From Rhizobium sp. ICMP 5592 (GTDB lineage Bacteria; Pseudomonadota; Alphaproteobacteria; Rhizobiales; Rhizobiaceae): a stretch of DNA of 64,000 bases. Position 1 is the first letter of the stretch; each line of letters begins with the position of its first letter. Under the pieces are notes generated by a model, which was not told the DNA's origin, searched no databases, and saw only the letters and a list, made by a program, of their open reading frames with translations. The translations under genes and the position numbers were made by a program. The stretch spans positions 451,977 through 515,976 of the forward strand of contig NZ_QSNT01000003.1 in the NCBI RefSeq assembly GCF_009498525.1. Direction: 5' to 3'. This document shows positions 16,313 through 24,600 of this stretch, piece after piece.

Positions 16313-17065
16313 CTATCCTCGCATCCGCGGATCGTCGCCGAAATCGCTGCGCGCGAAGCCAATGCGGCTTTTCGGAAAATCGCAAAGCGCCTGCACGCCG
16401 GCTGGCGACAGCCGGATACGCCAAGTCTGGCGCTCGACGGGCTCGCGCGCGGCAAAGGCGCGAGCGGTCAGAAGCGCGATATTCTTGCCGCCCCTGGGAT
16501 CACGCACGGACTGATAGAGGATCGCGTCAACGCGCCCTGCCCGCGCCGCATCGGCAAGCGACTGGCAGGCTTCGTAACGGACAGGATCGACCCAGGCTTC
16601 GCGATCGCGCTCCAATGGCGGAAGCGTGAGATCGACTGCCTGTTTGGTCGTAATAACAGCCGCGAAGGCCGTATATTCCGCCGCATTGGCGGGCAACGGC
16701 GTTTGCGGAGAGTCGCTGAAGAAAAGCAGCCGGTAGAAGCTCATTTCCGCCAGTGCCGTTTCGACCTGCTCGGACGCATAGAAGACGCCCAGTGTGCGCC
16801 CTGCCCTCCGGAAGCGCGAGCCGTAGGGATAGATCGCGCCATAACGAAAGGGCGTGGCCAGCAGGTAATCCAGGCTGGCGCATTCCGGCGGCAAGGCCGG
16901 CTTGCTCTCTTCCAGAAGGTTTTCGAGAAGCGCCTGCTCCTCCAGCGTGTCGATCAGCTTCAATGTCGAGACCTGATGCTGCGCCTCCACCAGCCGCCAA
17001 TAGCGGCCGGAAATCAGCCGGGCCTCAGACGAGAGCGCGGCGGGCGTCCAGATAGGCAAGGACAT
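16313..17065 (-). CDS. RES-domain toxin (NAD+-degrading type)
   Basis: This 250-residue protein has a RES domain: RYWRLVE, then FRYGAIYPYGSRFRRAGRTLGV with FYASEQVETALAEMSFYR, holding the Arg, Glu and Ser positions that name the family. Known RES toxins (MbcT, Res) cleave or phosphorolyse NAD+ and so stop growth. It overlaps the 3' end of the upstream antitoxin gene by 41 bp, the usual coupling in this type II system. The antitoxin precedes the toxin on the same strand. Whether the catalytic residues are all intact has not been tested by alignment. Confidence 0.85.
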   Translation of the reverse strand: MSLPIWTPAALSSEARLISGRYWRLVEAQHQVSTLKLIDTLEEQALLENLLEESKPALPPECASLDYLLATPFRYGAIYPYGSRFRRAGRTLGVFYASEQVETALAEMSFYRLLFFSDSPQTPLPANAAEYTAFAAVITTKQAVDLTLPPLERDREAWVDPVRYEACQSLADAARAGRVDAILYQSVRDPRGGKNIALLTARAFAAREPVERQTWRIRLSPAGVQALCDFPKSRIGFARSDFGDDPRMRG

Positions 17066-17408
17066 CGGTCAATCCGGAAATGGAAGTGATCTTTTCAAGC
17101 GGCGTTGCGCTGAAGGCGAGATTGGGATTACGCAGCCACTGCCGCGCCACGGCTTCGTCGCCGCCAACGATGGCATCGAGCGAGCGGAAGAGGCGCACGA
17201 AGAGGACCGCAAGCTCGAACGGCTTGCTGTGACGTTCCAGCAGATGGTCCCGCCGCTTCATGCGCGATACCGTCGCTTCCGATACGCCGATGACGTCAGC
17301 GAGTATGCGTGCGTTCAGTCCCAGCCGCTCGGCGGCATTGACAACAGCCTTCGTGATGACCAGCGCCTCGCCGGGAATTGCATGATGTATCGCTTGAGCA
17401 TTTGCCAT
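17025..17408 (-). CDS. Xre/MbcA/ParS-type antitoxin (DUF2384)
   Basis: This 127-residue protein starts at ATG 17408, behind AAAGGATG; the outer start at 17441 is rejected. An N-terminal helix-turn-helix (LGLNARILADVIGVSEATVSRM) is followed by the DUF2384 domain with LFRSLDAIVGGDEAVARQWL and NPNLAFSATP. It neutralises the RES toxin encoded just after it, and as a DNA-binding protein probably represses its own promoter. That promoter region (17409-17460) has TTGCAA, a TATATA box and TTCTT/AAGAA half-sites. Confidence 0.88.
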   Translation of the reverse strand: MANAQAIHHAIPGEALVITKAVVNAAERLGLNARILADVIGVSEATVSRMKRRDHLLERHSKPFELAVLFVRLFRSLDAIVGGDEAVARQWLRNPNLAFSATPLEKITSISGLTDVLAYLDARRALV

Positions 17409-17451
17409 GGCCACATCCTTTCTCAAGAAAATATATAGCAACTTTCTTGCA

Positions 17452-17494
17452 AAAGAAAAAGAGGCGGCACGCCGAAAAGCGTGCCGCCTCTTTT
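17452..17494 (-). terminator. Intrinsic terminator after ohr
   Basis: A perfect 12-bp stem, GAGGCGGCACGC / GCGTGCCGCCTC with a 6-nt loop, is followed on the minus strand by TTTTTCTTTT. It sits between the ohr stop and the toxin-antitoxin promoter. The TTTT on the plus side means it could act both ways. Confidence 0.9.
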
Positions 17495-17538
17495 GTGCAC
17501 CGTCCGCTCCGTCAATCCGGTGCGACGGTAGAGCCTAC

Positions 17539-17961
17539 TCAGGCAACCGTGACCGGCACTTCCGTCGAGGTGCGCAGGGCGTGGCTGTAAGGGCAGACGA
17601 TGTGGGCTGCGGCAACGAGCTTTTCAGCTTCGGCCTTGTCCAGGCCAGGAATATGTACCGACAGGGCCACGTCGATACCGAAACCGCCGCCGTCTTCGCG
17701 CGGACCGACGCCGACCGTTGCGGTCACCTTGGCGTCTTCCGGAATCTTGACCTTCTGCTGGCCGGCGACAAATTTCAGAGCGCCGAGGAAGCAGGCGGAG
17801 TAGCCGGCAGCGAAAAGCTGCTCGGGATTGGTGCCGGTAGCGCCATCGCCGCCGAGTTCCTTCGGCACGGTCAGCGTGACGTCGAGAACGCCGTTTTCGG
17901 AAACGGCGTGGCCAGCACGGCCGCCGGTGGCGGAAGCTTTGGTGGTGTAGAGAATAGGCAT
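17539..17961 (-). CDS. ohr: Organic hydroperoxide resistance protein Ohr
   Basis: This 140-residue protein of the OsmC/Ohr family reduces organic hydroperoxides, using a lipoyl-protein reductant. The two catalytic cysteines are Cys57 (GYSACF) and Cys123 (IVCPYS), with Arg15 and Glu47 in the conserved surrounding positions. An AAGGAGATCC ribosome site precedes ATG 17961. It is divergent from the MarR-type gene ohrR, and the shared gap holds the ohr promoter with an OhrR-type palindrome. Confidence 0.95.
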   Translation of the reverse strand: MPILYTTKASATGGRAGHAVSENGVLDVTLTVPKELGGDGATGTNPEQLFAAGYSACFLGALKFVAGQQKVKIPEDAKVTATVGVGPREDGGGFGIDVALSVHIPGLDKAEAEKLVAAAHIVCPYSHALRTSTEVPVTVA

Positions 17962-17992
17962 GTCGGATCTCCTTTGCGGGTTGGATGGATTT

Positions 17993-18021
17993 TATATATA
18001 GCACGATTTAATCGTGTACAA
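17993..18021 (-). promoter_or_regulatory. ohr promoter with OhrR operator
   Basis: On the minus strand TTGTAC (18021-18016), a 17-bp spacer and TATATA (17998-17993) form a good sigma-70 promoter. The palindrome CACGATT-T-AATCGTG (18002-18016) fills the spacer. Bound reduced OhrR would block ohr transcription until the regulator is oxidised. Confidence 0.75.
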
Positions 18022-18093
18022 CATATTTTTGCGGTTTGATTTTGAAAAGTGAACCTGTGACAATGACCCTAACAACAAAATGGTGGAGCAGCG

Positions 18094-18555
18094 ATGACAG
18101 ACAAGGTGCAGGGGCAAGCAATCCCGGATGAGGAAAAGCGGCTGGAGCGGCAGCTTTGTTTTGCAGTCTACGCCACCGCACACGCCTTCAATCGCGCCTA
18201 CAAGCCGATCCTCGACCGTATCGGCCTGACCTATCCGCAATATCTGGTGATGCTGGTGCTCTGGGAAAAAGGCTGCCTGCCGGTCAAGACCATCGGCGAA
18301 CAGCTCGATCTCGATTCGGGCACGCTGTCGCCGCTATTGAAGCGCCTGGAACAGGCCGGCCTCATCGGCCGCGTGCGTGACCCGAAGGACGAACGGCAGG
18401 TGATCGTTTCGTTGACGGAAAAGGGCTCCGGCATGAAATGCCAGGTCAATACTATCATGTCCGCCATCGGCGAAGCCACCGGCTGCGACATGGATGAAGT
18501 GGCCAGCCTGCGCGACCGACTGCAAAGACTAAGGGCGAATTTGACGGCTGAATGA
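18094..18555 (+). CDS. ohrR: MarR-family organic hydroperoxide sensor OhrR
   Basis: This 153-residue regulator has a reactive Cys22 in LCFAVYATAH, the position that organic peroxides oxidise in OhrR. The winged helix is PVKTIGEQLDLDSGTLSPLL with wing PKDERQVIVSLT. Extra cysteines later in the protein (after LWEKG, MK and ATG segments) could give the two-cysteine mechanism. It is divergent from ohr and probably represses both genes through the palindrome at 18002-18016. A GGAG precedes ATG 18094. Confidence 0.93.
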   Translation: MTDKVQGQAIPDEEKRLERQLCFAVYATAHAFNRAYKPILDRIGLTYPQYLVMLVLWEKGCLPVKTIGEQLDLDSGTLSPLLKRLEQAGLIGRVRDPKDERQVIVSLTEKGSGMKCQVNTIMSAIGEATGCDMDEVASLRDRLQRLRANLTAE

Positions 18556-18598
18556 AAGCCGCCAAATCCGCCCTATCCTATCGTAAAGCTATGTAAGC

Positions 18599-19339
18599 CT
18601 AGGCCTGCGTCACCAGGATCGGCGCGCGTTCCGGCACGCGATCGTAGAGATCGATGACATCCTGGTTCAGCAGACGAACGCAGCCGGAGGAAACAGCCTT
18701 GCCGATGGAGCGCCAGTCCGGATTGCCGTGCAGGCGATAGAGCGAATCCTGCTTGTCCTCGAAGATGTAAAGCGCGCGCGCGCCAAGCGGGTTCTTCAGG
18801 CCGGGATCCATGCCGCCATTGGCGATCGAATATTTGACGAGCTCCGGTTGGCGGGCGACCATTTCATCCGGCGGATTCCAGCGCGGCCACTTCTTGCGCC
18901 ACTGGATAACGCCCCGGCCCTGCCAGGCAAAGCCTTCACGACCAACGCCAATGCCATAACGCATCGCCGTGCCGCCCGCTTCGGTAACGTAGAGATGACG
19001 CTCACGCGTATTGACGACAACGGAGCCCGGCGCTTCGCCGGTCGGGTCGGCAACGCGCTGGCGATAGAATTGCGGATCGATCTGCTGGTAGGGCACGGGC
19101 GGGATTAGGAAACCGCCATCCTCCACGGCCGCGTACATCACGGCCGGATCCGGCTGTTCGCCACCATAACTGGAGAACCAGCTACGGAAGGGGCGAGAGG
19201 GCGGAGCGCCGGTGTACTGCACCGGGCTGACGACAGGGCCGCTTTCGACCGTGGAAGCGCAGCCGGCGAGCGTCGAAACGGCACCGATACCAGCGAAAGC
19301 AAGGAAATTTCGTCGGGAAAAAGAAGAGGGCAGGCTCAT
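18599..19339 (-). CDS. L,D-transpeptidase (YkuD), Tat/lipoprotein signal
   Basis: This 246-residue periplasmic enzyme cross-links peptidoglycan 3-3, or anchors proteins to it. The N-terminus has a twin-arginine motif (SRRNFLA at 8-14) followed by a lipobox LAGC with Cys27, so it may be a Tat-exported lipoprotein. The YkuD active site is near the C-terminus: His204 in HGNPDW and Cys220 in SSGCVR. ATG 19339 is chosen because it places the signal at the start. A paralogue follows upstream at 19502, and the two share the segments flanking the active site. Confidence 0.9.
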   Translation of the reverse strand: MSLPSSFSRRNFLAFAGIGAVSTLAGCASTVESGPVVSPVQYTGAPPSRPFRSWFSSYGGEQPDPAVMYAAVEDGGFLIPPVPYQQIDPQFYRQRVADPTGEAPGSVVVNTRERHLYVTEAGGTAMRYGIGVGREGFAWQGRGVIQWRKKWPRWNPPDEMVARQPELVKYSIANGGMDPGLKNPLGARALYIFEDKQDSLYRLHGNPDWRSIGKAVSSGCVRLLNQDVIDLYDRVPERAPILVTQA

Positions 19340-19501
19340 GTCGACAGCATCATTCCTGTTGGAAGGGAAGCAAGAACCGATGACAATAAAGCTGATTCGG
19401 CTTCCCACGAGATTCGCAGAGACAGCAGCAAAACTAAAGAGCACAAGCGACCGCGGCTATCGCACTTATGCAACATCACGAAAATTTGTTATAAACTGTC
19501 G

Positions 19502-20308
19502 TTATAAAACGACGATTTCCGCTTTATCGGGTACCCGGTTGTAGAGATCGATCACATCCTGGTTGAGCATACGCACGCAGCCGGACGATGCTGCTTTGCC
19601 GATCGACTGCCAATCCGGCGTCCCGTGGACGCGATAGAGCGTGTCCTTACCGTCCTTGAAAATATAGAGCGCCCGCGCGCCGAGCGGATTGGTCGGGCCT
19701 GGATTCATGCCGCCACGCTCGGCTGAAATCGGCCTGATCTGCGGTTCTCGCGCCACCATTTCGGCAGGCGGCGTCCAGCGCGGCCATTTCTGCTTCCACT
19801 GTATGACACCCCTGCCATGCCAGGCATAGCCAGCGGCACCAAGGCCGACGCCATAGCGCATGGCCCGGCCGCCCGGCTCGATGAAATAGAGATAGTGGCT
19901 GCGAGTATCGACAACGATCGTCCCGGGCCGCTCATTGGTCTGATAGTCCACCTCCTGACGCAGGAACTGTGAATCTATCCGCTTGTAGGGGATGGCCGGC
20001 AGCGTGAAATCATCCTCGCTCCTCTGCGCATACATAGCTTGATGCACGGGATTGAAGGTCGGCAGGCCATAGGTCTGGTGGAATTGCGTGCGGAAGAGAT
20101 CGCGTGATTGCGGCACCGGCTGCACCGGCAAGCGCTTGACCTTCTGCGGATCGATGCCTTCCGGCCGATAGAAGACGGGGGAGGTTTCCTGCGCGAAACG
20201 GTCGGGATCGGTCGCGCCCGTATCAGGAATGATGCTGCAGGCGGACAGCATGGCAAGAGCCGCAACGGCGGGCAGAAGGCGGGAAACGGGCAAGAGATCA
20301 GCCATCAT
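19502..20308 (-). CDS. L,D-transpeptidase (YkuD), lipoprotein
   Basis: This protein of about 268 residues is counted from ATG 20308 (MMADLLPVSRLL), which gives a normal lipoprotein signal ending LSAC with Cys24. Upstream starts at 20344 (ATG) and 20407 (TTG) are possible. The YkuD site is intact: His228 in HGTPDW and Cys244 in SSGCVR. It is closely related to the transpeptidase at 18599 (shared GRGVIQWK-KWPRW-PP-EMVAREP and NPLGARALYIF segments). The pair arose by tandem duplication but has different export signals. It is probably anchored in the inner or outer membrane, facing the periplasm. Confidence 0.88.
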   Translation of the reverse strand: MMADLLPVSRLLPAVAALAMLSACSIIPDTGATDPDRFAQETSPVFYRPEGIDPQKVKRLPVQPVPQSRDLFRTQFHQTYGLPTFNPVHQAMYAQRSEDDFTLPAIPYKRIDSQFLRQEVDYQTNERPGTIVVDTRSHYLYFIEPGGRAMRYGVGLGAAGYAWHGRGVIQWKQKWPRWTPPAEMVAREPQIRPISAERGGMNPGPTNPLGARALYIFKDGKDTLYRVHGTPDWQSIGKAASSGCVRMLNQDVIDLYNRVPDKAEIVVL

Positions 20309-20463
20309 CGGGAACCAGTTGGAATATGGATCATTGAACCGCATGATGACCGGCTCGGCTGGCGCGAGGCTGGCGTCGGACGCAAAGATATTGCGCCAGG
20401 AGCTCAAACTTCTGTTTTCCCTCGCCTTGGCTTGAGTTAGACCTGAGCCAGACGGAGGATGGC

Positions 20464-21807
20464 ATGAATATCGACAGTCTCGACCCTAATCTTTTTACGC
20501 CGGCAAGCCGGGACGCCTGGCTCAAGTTGGTGAACCGGGCGCTGAAGGGGGCCGACTTCGAGGAGGCGCTGGTATCGCGCACCGATGACGGCGTCGCAAT
20601 CCAACCGCTCTACGCCCGCCGCTCTGATGGCGCGCCGCTGCCGCGCCGGCGCATCGACAGCCCTTGGACGATCAGCCAGCGCATAGACGACCCGGACATC
20701 GGCCGCGCTTTCACGCAACTCGAAGCGGATATCGCCAACGGCGCGAGCGGTATCAATGCCGTCTCGAATGCCAGCGCATCGGCCTTTGGCATCGGCATAG
20801 ACGCAGAGACCGATGGGCTCGCGGCGAGATTGGCAGCCGCGCTTTCGGGCAAGGATATCGCGCTGCGGCTTGACGGCTTTTCGCCGGCCCTTGCCGAGGC
20901 GCTTGCCGGTTCCTCCAAGCTTGCCACCCTGCACGCAGGCCTCGACATGTTCACGCCGAACCGGGCACCTAACGAGCTGACAGACAGCGTCAAGCGCCTG
21001 TATGATACCGGATTTGCAGGCACGATCCTCAATGCCGACGGCCGCGCCGTCCACAATGCCGGCGGCACGGAGGCGCAGGAACTGGCCGTTGTTGCCGCCT
21101 CTCTCGTCGCTCATCTGCGGCTGCTGGGACAAACAGGCTTGGCACCGGAGGCAATCCTGAACGCCACAAGCCTCTGTCTTTCGGCCGACCAGAACCAGTT
21201 CGTCACCATGGCGAAGGCCCGCGCCGCGCGAATGCTGTTTGCCCGCATCGCCGAGGCTTGCGGCATTGCCAATCCGCCGACGGCCCATCTCTTCATGGAA
21301 ACGAGCTACCGCATGCTCACCCGGCTCGATCCGGAAACCAACATCCTGCGCAACACCATCGCCGTCTTCGCCGCCGGCACCGGTGGCGCCGACGAGGTTT
21401 CGGTGCTGCCGCACACCCTCACCTACGGCATTCCGGACCCGCTGGCACGGCGGCTGGCGCGCAACACGCAGACCGTTCTGATCGCTGAAAGCCACCTCGA
21501 TCATGTCATCGACCCGGCCGCCGGCGCCGGCGGCATCGAGGCGCTGACGGAAGCACTGGCGGAAAAAGCCTGGGAAATCTTTGTCCGCATAGAGCGGGAT
21601 GGCGGACTGGCGACGATGATCGCCAGCGGCCAGTTGGCGGCAATGGTGACGGAGGCGCGCGCAAGCCGCGCGGCAAAGCCGATCGTGGGGACGACGTTGT
21701 TTGCGATGAAGACGGAGCGGCCGGTTGTGGTTTTGGGAGAGTTGGGGACTGTTACTGGAGGCATGGGGTTGACGCCGATGCGGCTGGATGAGGTGGTGTC
21801 CCCATGA
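20464..21807 (+). CDS. mutA: Methylmalonyl-CoA mutase, small (beta) subunit
   Basis: This 447-residue protein is a homologue of the mutase barrel without a cobalamin domain. It has a segment NASASAFGIGIDAETDG and ETSYRMLTRLDPETNILRNT, which matches the MutA subunit substrate-binding region. It pairs with the catalytic large subunit, whose ATG overlaps its stop by 4 bp. GGAGGATGGC gives the ribosome site of ATG 20464. The heterodimer isomerises methylmalonyl-CoA to succinyl-CoA in propionate and branched-chain acid catabolism. Some rhizobia use only the large subunit, so presence of this gene is a lineage marker. Confidence 0.9.
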   Translation: MNIDSLDPNLFTPASRDAWLKLVNRALKGADFEEALVSRTDDGVAIQPLYARRSDGAPLPRRRIDSPWTISQRIDDPDIGRAFTQLEADIANGASGINAVSNASASAFGIGIDAETDGLAARLAAALSGKDIALRLDGFSPALAEALAGSSKLATLHAGLDMFTPNRAPNELTDSVKRLYDTGFAGTILNADGRAVHNAGGTEAQELAVVAASLVAHLRLLGQTGLAPEAILNATSLCLSADQNQFVTMAKARAARMLFARIAEACGIANPPTAHLFMETSYRMLTRLDPETNILRNTIAVFAAGTGGADEVSVLPHTLTYGIPDPLARRLARNTQTVLIAESHLDHVIDPAAGAGGIEALTEALAEKAWEIFVRIERDGGLATMIASGQLAAMVTEARASRAAKPIVGTTLFAMKTERPVVVLGELGTVTGGMGLTPMRLDEVVSP

Positions 21808-23936
21808 CCCCTATCCCCGATTTCACCACCATCCCGTGGAAAAGGCCCCAGACCAAGACGCCACAAACCGACGCTCCCTCCTGGCAAACCCCGGAAGGCA
21901 TCGCGGTCAAACGCCTCTATGACACAACCGACCTTGCCGGCCTGAACTTCCTCGACACCTATCCCGGCTCCGCCCCCTTCCTGCGCGGCCCCTACCCGAC
22001 CATGTATGTCCAGCAGCCCTGGACCATCCGCCAATATGCGGGCTTTTCCACCGCCGAGGAATCGAATGCCTTCTACCGCCGCAATCTCGCGGCCGGTCAG
22101 AAGGGGCTTTCCGTCGCCTTCGATCTCGCCACCCATCGCGGCTATGACAGCGATCATCCACGCGTAGCCGGCGATGTCGGCATGGCGGGCGTGGCGATCG
22201 ATTCCATCCTCGACATGCGCCAGCTCTTCGACGCCATCCCGCTTGATGAAATGAGCGTGTCGATGACGATGAACGGTGCGGTGCTGCCGGTGATGGCGCT
22301 CTATATCGTTGCGGCGGAGGAGCAGGGCGTTTCCGAGGACAAACTATCTGGCACGATCCAGAACGACATCCTCAAGGAGTTCATGGTCCGCAACACCTAT
22401 ATCTATCCGCCGCAGCCCTCGATGCGGATTGTTTCGGATATTTTCAACTATACCAGCCAGCGGATGCCGAAGTTCAATTCGATCTCGATTTCCGGCTACC
22501 ACATGCAGGAGGCTGGCGCGACGGCGGATCTGGAGCTGGCCTATACGATCGCCGACGGCATCGAATATGCACGCGCCGGAGTAGCCGCAGGGCTTGATAT
22601 CGACAGTTTCGCGCCGCGCCTGTCCTTCTTCTGGGCTGTCGGCATGAACTTCTTCATGGAAGTCGCCAAGATGCGCGCGGCGCGGCTGATCTGGGCAGCG
22701 CTGATGCAGAAGAACTTTGCGCCGAAGGATCAGAAATCGTTGGCGCTGCGCACGCATAGCCAGACATCCGGGTGGTCGCTGACGGCACAGGACCCGATGA
22801 ACAACATCATCCGCACCATGGTCGAGGCCATGGCCGCAACGCAGGGCCATACGCAATCCCTGCACACCAACTCCTTCGACGAGGCGCTGGCGCTGCCGAC
22901 CGACCACTCGGCCCGTATCGCCCGCAACACGCAGATCCTCCTGCAAAAGGAATCCGGCACGACCGGCATCATCGACCCATGGGGCGGCTCGGCCTATGTC
23001 GAGCGGCTGACCCATGATCTGGCTGCCCGCGCCCTCACCCATATCGAGGAGGTCGAAGCGCTCGGCGGCATGGCGAAGGCGATCGAAAAGGGCATTCCGA
23101 AACTCCGCATCGAAGAAGCCGCCGCCCGCACGCAGGCGCGTATCGACAGCGGTCACCAGACCCTCATCGGTATCAACTTTTCACGGCCGGAACAGGATAT
23201 CGAAGTCGACGTGCTGAAGGTGGACAATTCCGAAGTCCGCGCCCGTCAGCTCTCGAAACTGCAACAATTGAAGGGCACGCGCGAAACGGCCGCCGTGGAG
23301 AGTGCTTTGGATACGTTGACGGATGCAGCCCGCAATGGCACCGGCAACCTGCTCGATTTCGCCATCAAGGCGGCGCGGGCGCGCGCAACGGTCGGCGAGA
23401 TATCGCTGGCGCTGGAAAAGGCCTATGGAAGGCATGTCGCCGAGATCAAAACCATCTCCGGCGTCTACCGCAAGGAAGTCGGCGACGCCGATCCCGTCTT
23501 CAACAAGGCAGTCGCCAAGGTCGAGGCCTTCCGCAAGATACGCGGCGAGAAGCCTCGCATTCTCGTCGCCAAGATGGGCCAGGACGGTCATGATCGCGGC
23601 CAGAAGGTGATCGCCACCGCCTTTGCCGATCTCGGCTTCGATGTCGTCGTCGGCGCCATGTTCCAGACGCCGGAGGAAGTCGCCGACGTCGCGGTGCGCG
23701 AAGGCGTCGATATCATCGGCGCCTCGTCGCTCGCCGCCGGCCATCTGACGCTGGTGCCGGAGCTGAAGGAGGCGCTCGCCCGCCGCCATGCCGGTCGCGT
23801 CCTCATCGCCGTCGGCGGCGTCATCCCGCCGCAGGATTTCGCAGCGCTGGAAGCCGCCGGCGCTGACGCGATCTTTCCGCCGGGAACGGTGATCGCGGAG
23901 GCCGCGGTGGCGCTGATCGATCGGCTGATGGAATAG
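21804..23936 (+). CDS. bhbA: Methylmalonyl-CoA mutase, large (alpha) subunit
   Basis: This 710-residue adenosylcobalamin-dependent mutase converts (R)-methylmalonyl-CoA to succinyl-CoA. The N-terminal barrel carries TYPGSAPFLRGPYPTMY and RTHSQTSGWSLTAQDPMNN, and the C-terminal 130 residues are the B12-binding domain with MGQDGHDRGQK (the DxHxxG cobalt ligand) and VIGAS-like GASSLAAGHL. The length is typical. It is translationally coupled to the small subunit (ATGA). In Sinorhizobium meliloti the gene is known as bhbA and is linked to polyhydroxybutyrate use. No cobalamin riboswitch is seen upstream of the pair. Confidence 0.93.
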   Translation: MTPIPDFTTIPWKRPQTKTPQTDAPSWQTPEGIAVKRLYDTTDLAGLNFLDTYPGSAPFLRGPYPTMYVQQPWTIRQYAGFSTAEESNAFYRRNLAAGQKGLSVAFDLATHRGYDSDHPRVAGDVGMAGVAIDSILDMRQLFDAIPLDEMSVSMTMNGAVLPVMALYIVAAEEQGVSEDKLSGTIQNDILKEFMVRNTYIYPPQPSMRIVSDIFNYTSQRMPKFNSISISGYHMQEAGATADLELAYTIADGIEYARAGVAAGLDIDSFAPRLSFFWAVGMNFFMEVAKMRAARLIWAALMQKNFAPKDQKSLALRTHSQTSGWSLTAQDPMNNIIRTMVEAMAATQGHTQSLHTNSFDEALALPTDHSARIARNTQILLQKESGTTGIIDPWGGSAYVERLTHDLAARALTHIEEVEALGGMAKAIEKGIPKLRIEEAAARTQARIDSGHQTLIGINFSRPEQDIEVDVLKVDNSEVRARQLSKLQQLKGTRETAAVESALDTLTDAARNGTGNLLDFAIKAARARATVGEISLALEKAYGRHVAEIKTISGVYRKEVGDADPVFNKAVAKVEAFRKIRGEKPRILVAKMGQDGHDRGQKVIATAFADLGFDVVVGAMFQTPEEVADVAVREGVDIIGASSLAAGHLTLVPELKEALARRHAGRVLIAVGGVIPPQDFAALEAAGADAIFPPGTVIAEAAVALIDRLME

Positions 23937-24008
23937 GCAGCGGCGTTTCGAACCCGCTGTAAAGACATCAGGCCGCTTCCGAATTCGAGGCGCTCTGCAA
24001 CGCCGCAA

Positions 24009-24440
24009 CTACGGTGCAATGTGTTCAAACCGTTCGTGCAGGGCTTGCTGCGTCCTGACGGCGCGGCGGCGGATCATCAGAAAGCGACCGGCGAAGATGC
24101 GTGCCGGATCCTCATGCGGAATGTGCCAATGTCCCTCAATTTCACAGCCATCCAGGCTTAGATGTCCTTCATAGTGGACGCTGTGTGACAGGCCACCGCC
24201 GTCGTAGAGCTTGACGAAAGTTACAAGGTCCTCGGTCCGCTTGCCCTCAACCGAGGCGTTGGCCTTGACGCCCCGATGGCCTCGGCGCTGCATGATTTCG
24301 TGAATCGAGCCGGAGAACGAACCGCCGAATTCGATCAGCGTTGCAAGAAAATGGCTTTCGGGAATCTCATACTTCGCTGGATAATTATAAATCCCATTCC
24401 AGATGCCCGTCAGGTTGAAGCTCTTATCGACCGAACCCAC
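24009..24440 (-). CDS. Conserved hypothetical protein, beta-rich
   Basis: This protein of about 143 residues starts at GTG 24440, just after GGGAGGGC; an in-frame ATG at 24452 is also possible. It has alternating hydrophobic strands (FNLTGIWNGIYNYP, FLATLIEFGGSFSGSIHEI, VTFVKLYDG, CEIEGHWHI) with glycine turns, suggestive of a small beta-barrel such as lipocalin or avidin folds. No signal peptide, catalytic motif or known domain is recognised. It is isolated between the mutase operon and a Tat-exported hydrolase, on the minus strand. Confidence 0.6.
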   Translation of the reverse strand: MGSVDKSFNLTGIWNGIYNYPAKYEIPESHFLATLIEFGGSFSGSIHEIMQRRGHRGVKANASVEGKRTEDLVTFVKLYDGGGLSHSVHYEGHLSLDGCEIEGHWHIPHEDPARIFAGRFLMIRRRAVRTQQALHERFEHIAP

Positions 24441-24600
24441 ACGCCCTCCCATGCTTTGCCGTCACCCAAAGCGCCCCGAACCTTTCAGATGCGCCTCTCA
24501 CGCTTCAAGTCTTTGCTTTCGCATATCACTGCACCATTTTGCACGACATGCGCTAGCGTCCCACAACCCTATTGGGCAGGTGAGAAAAAGCAAGGCAGCT

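Noticed and set aside
20309..20463. Cobalamin riboswitch before the mutase genes
   Set aside because: The gap is short and partly taken by the upstream lipoprotein start; no B12 box was recognised.
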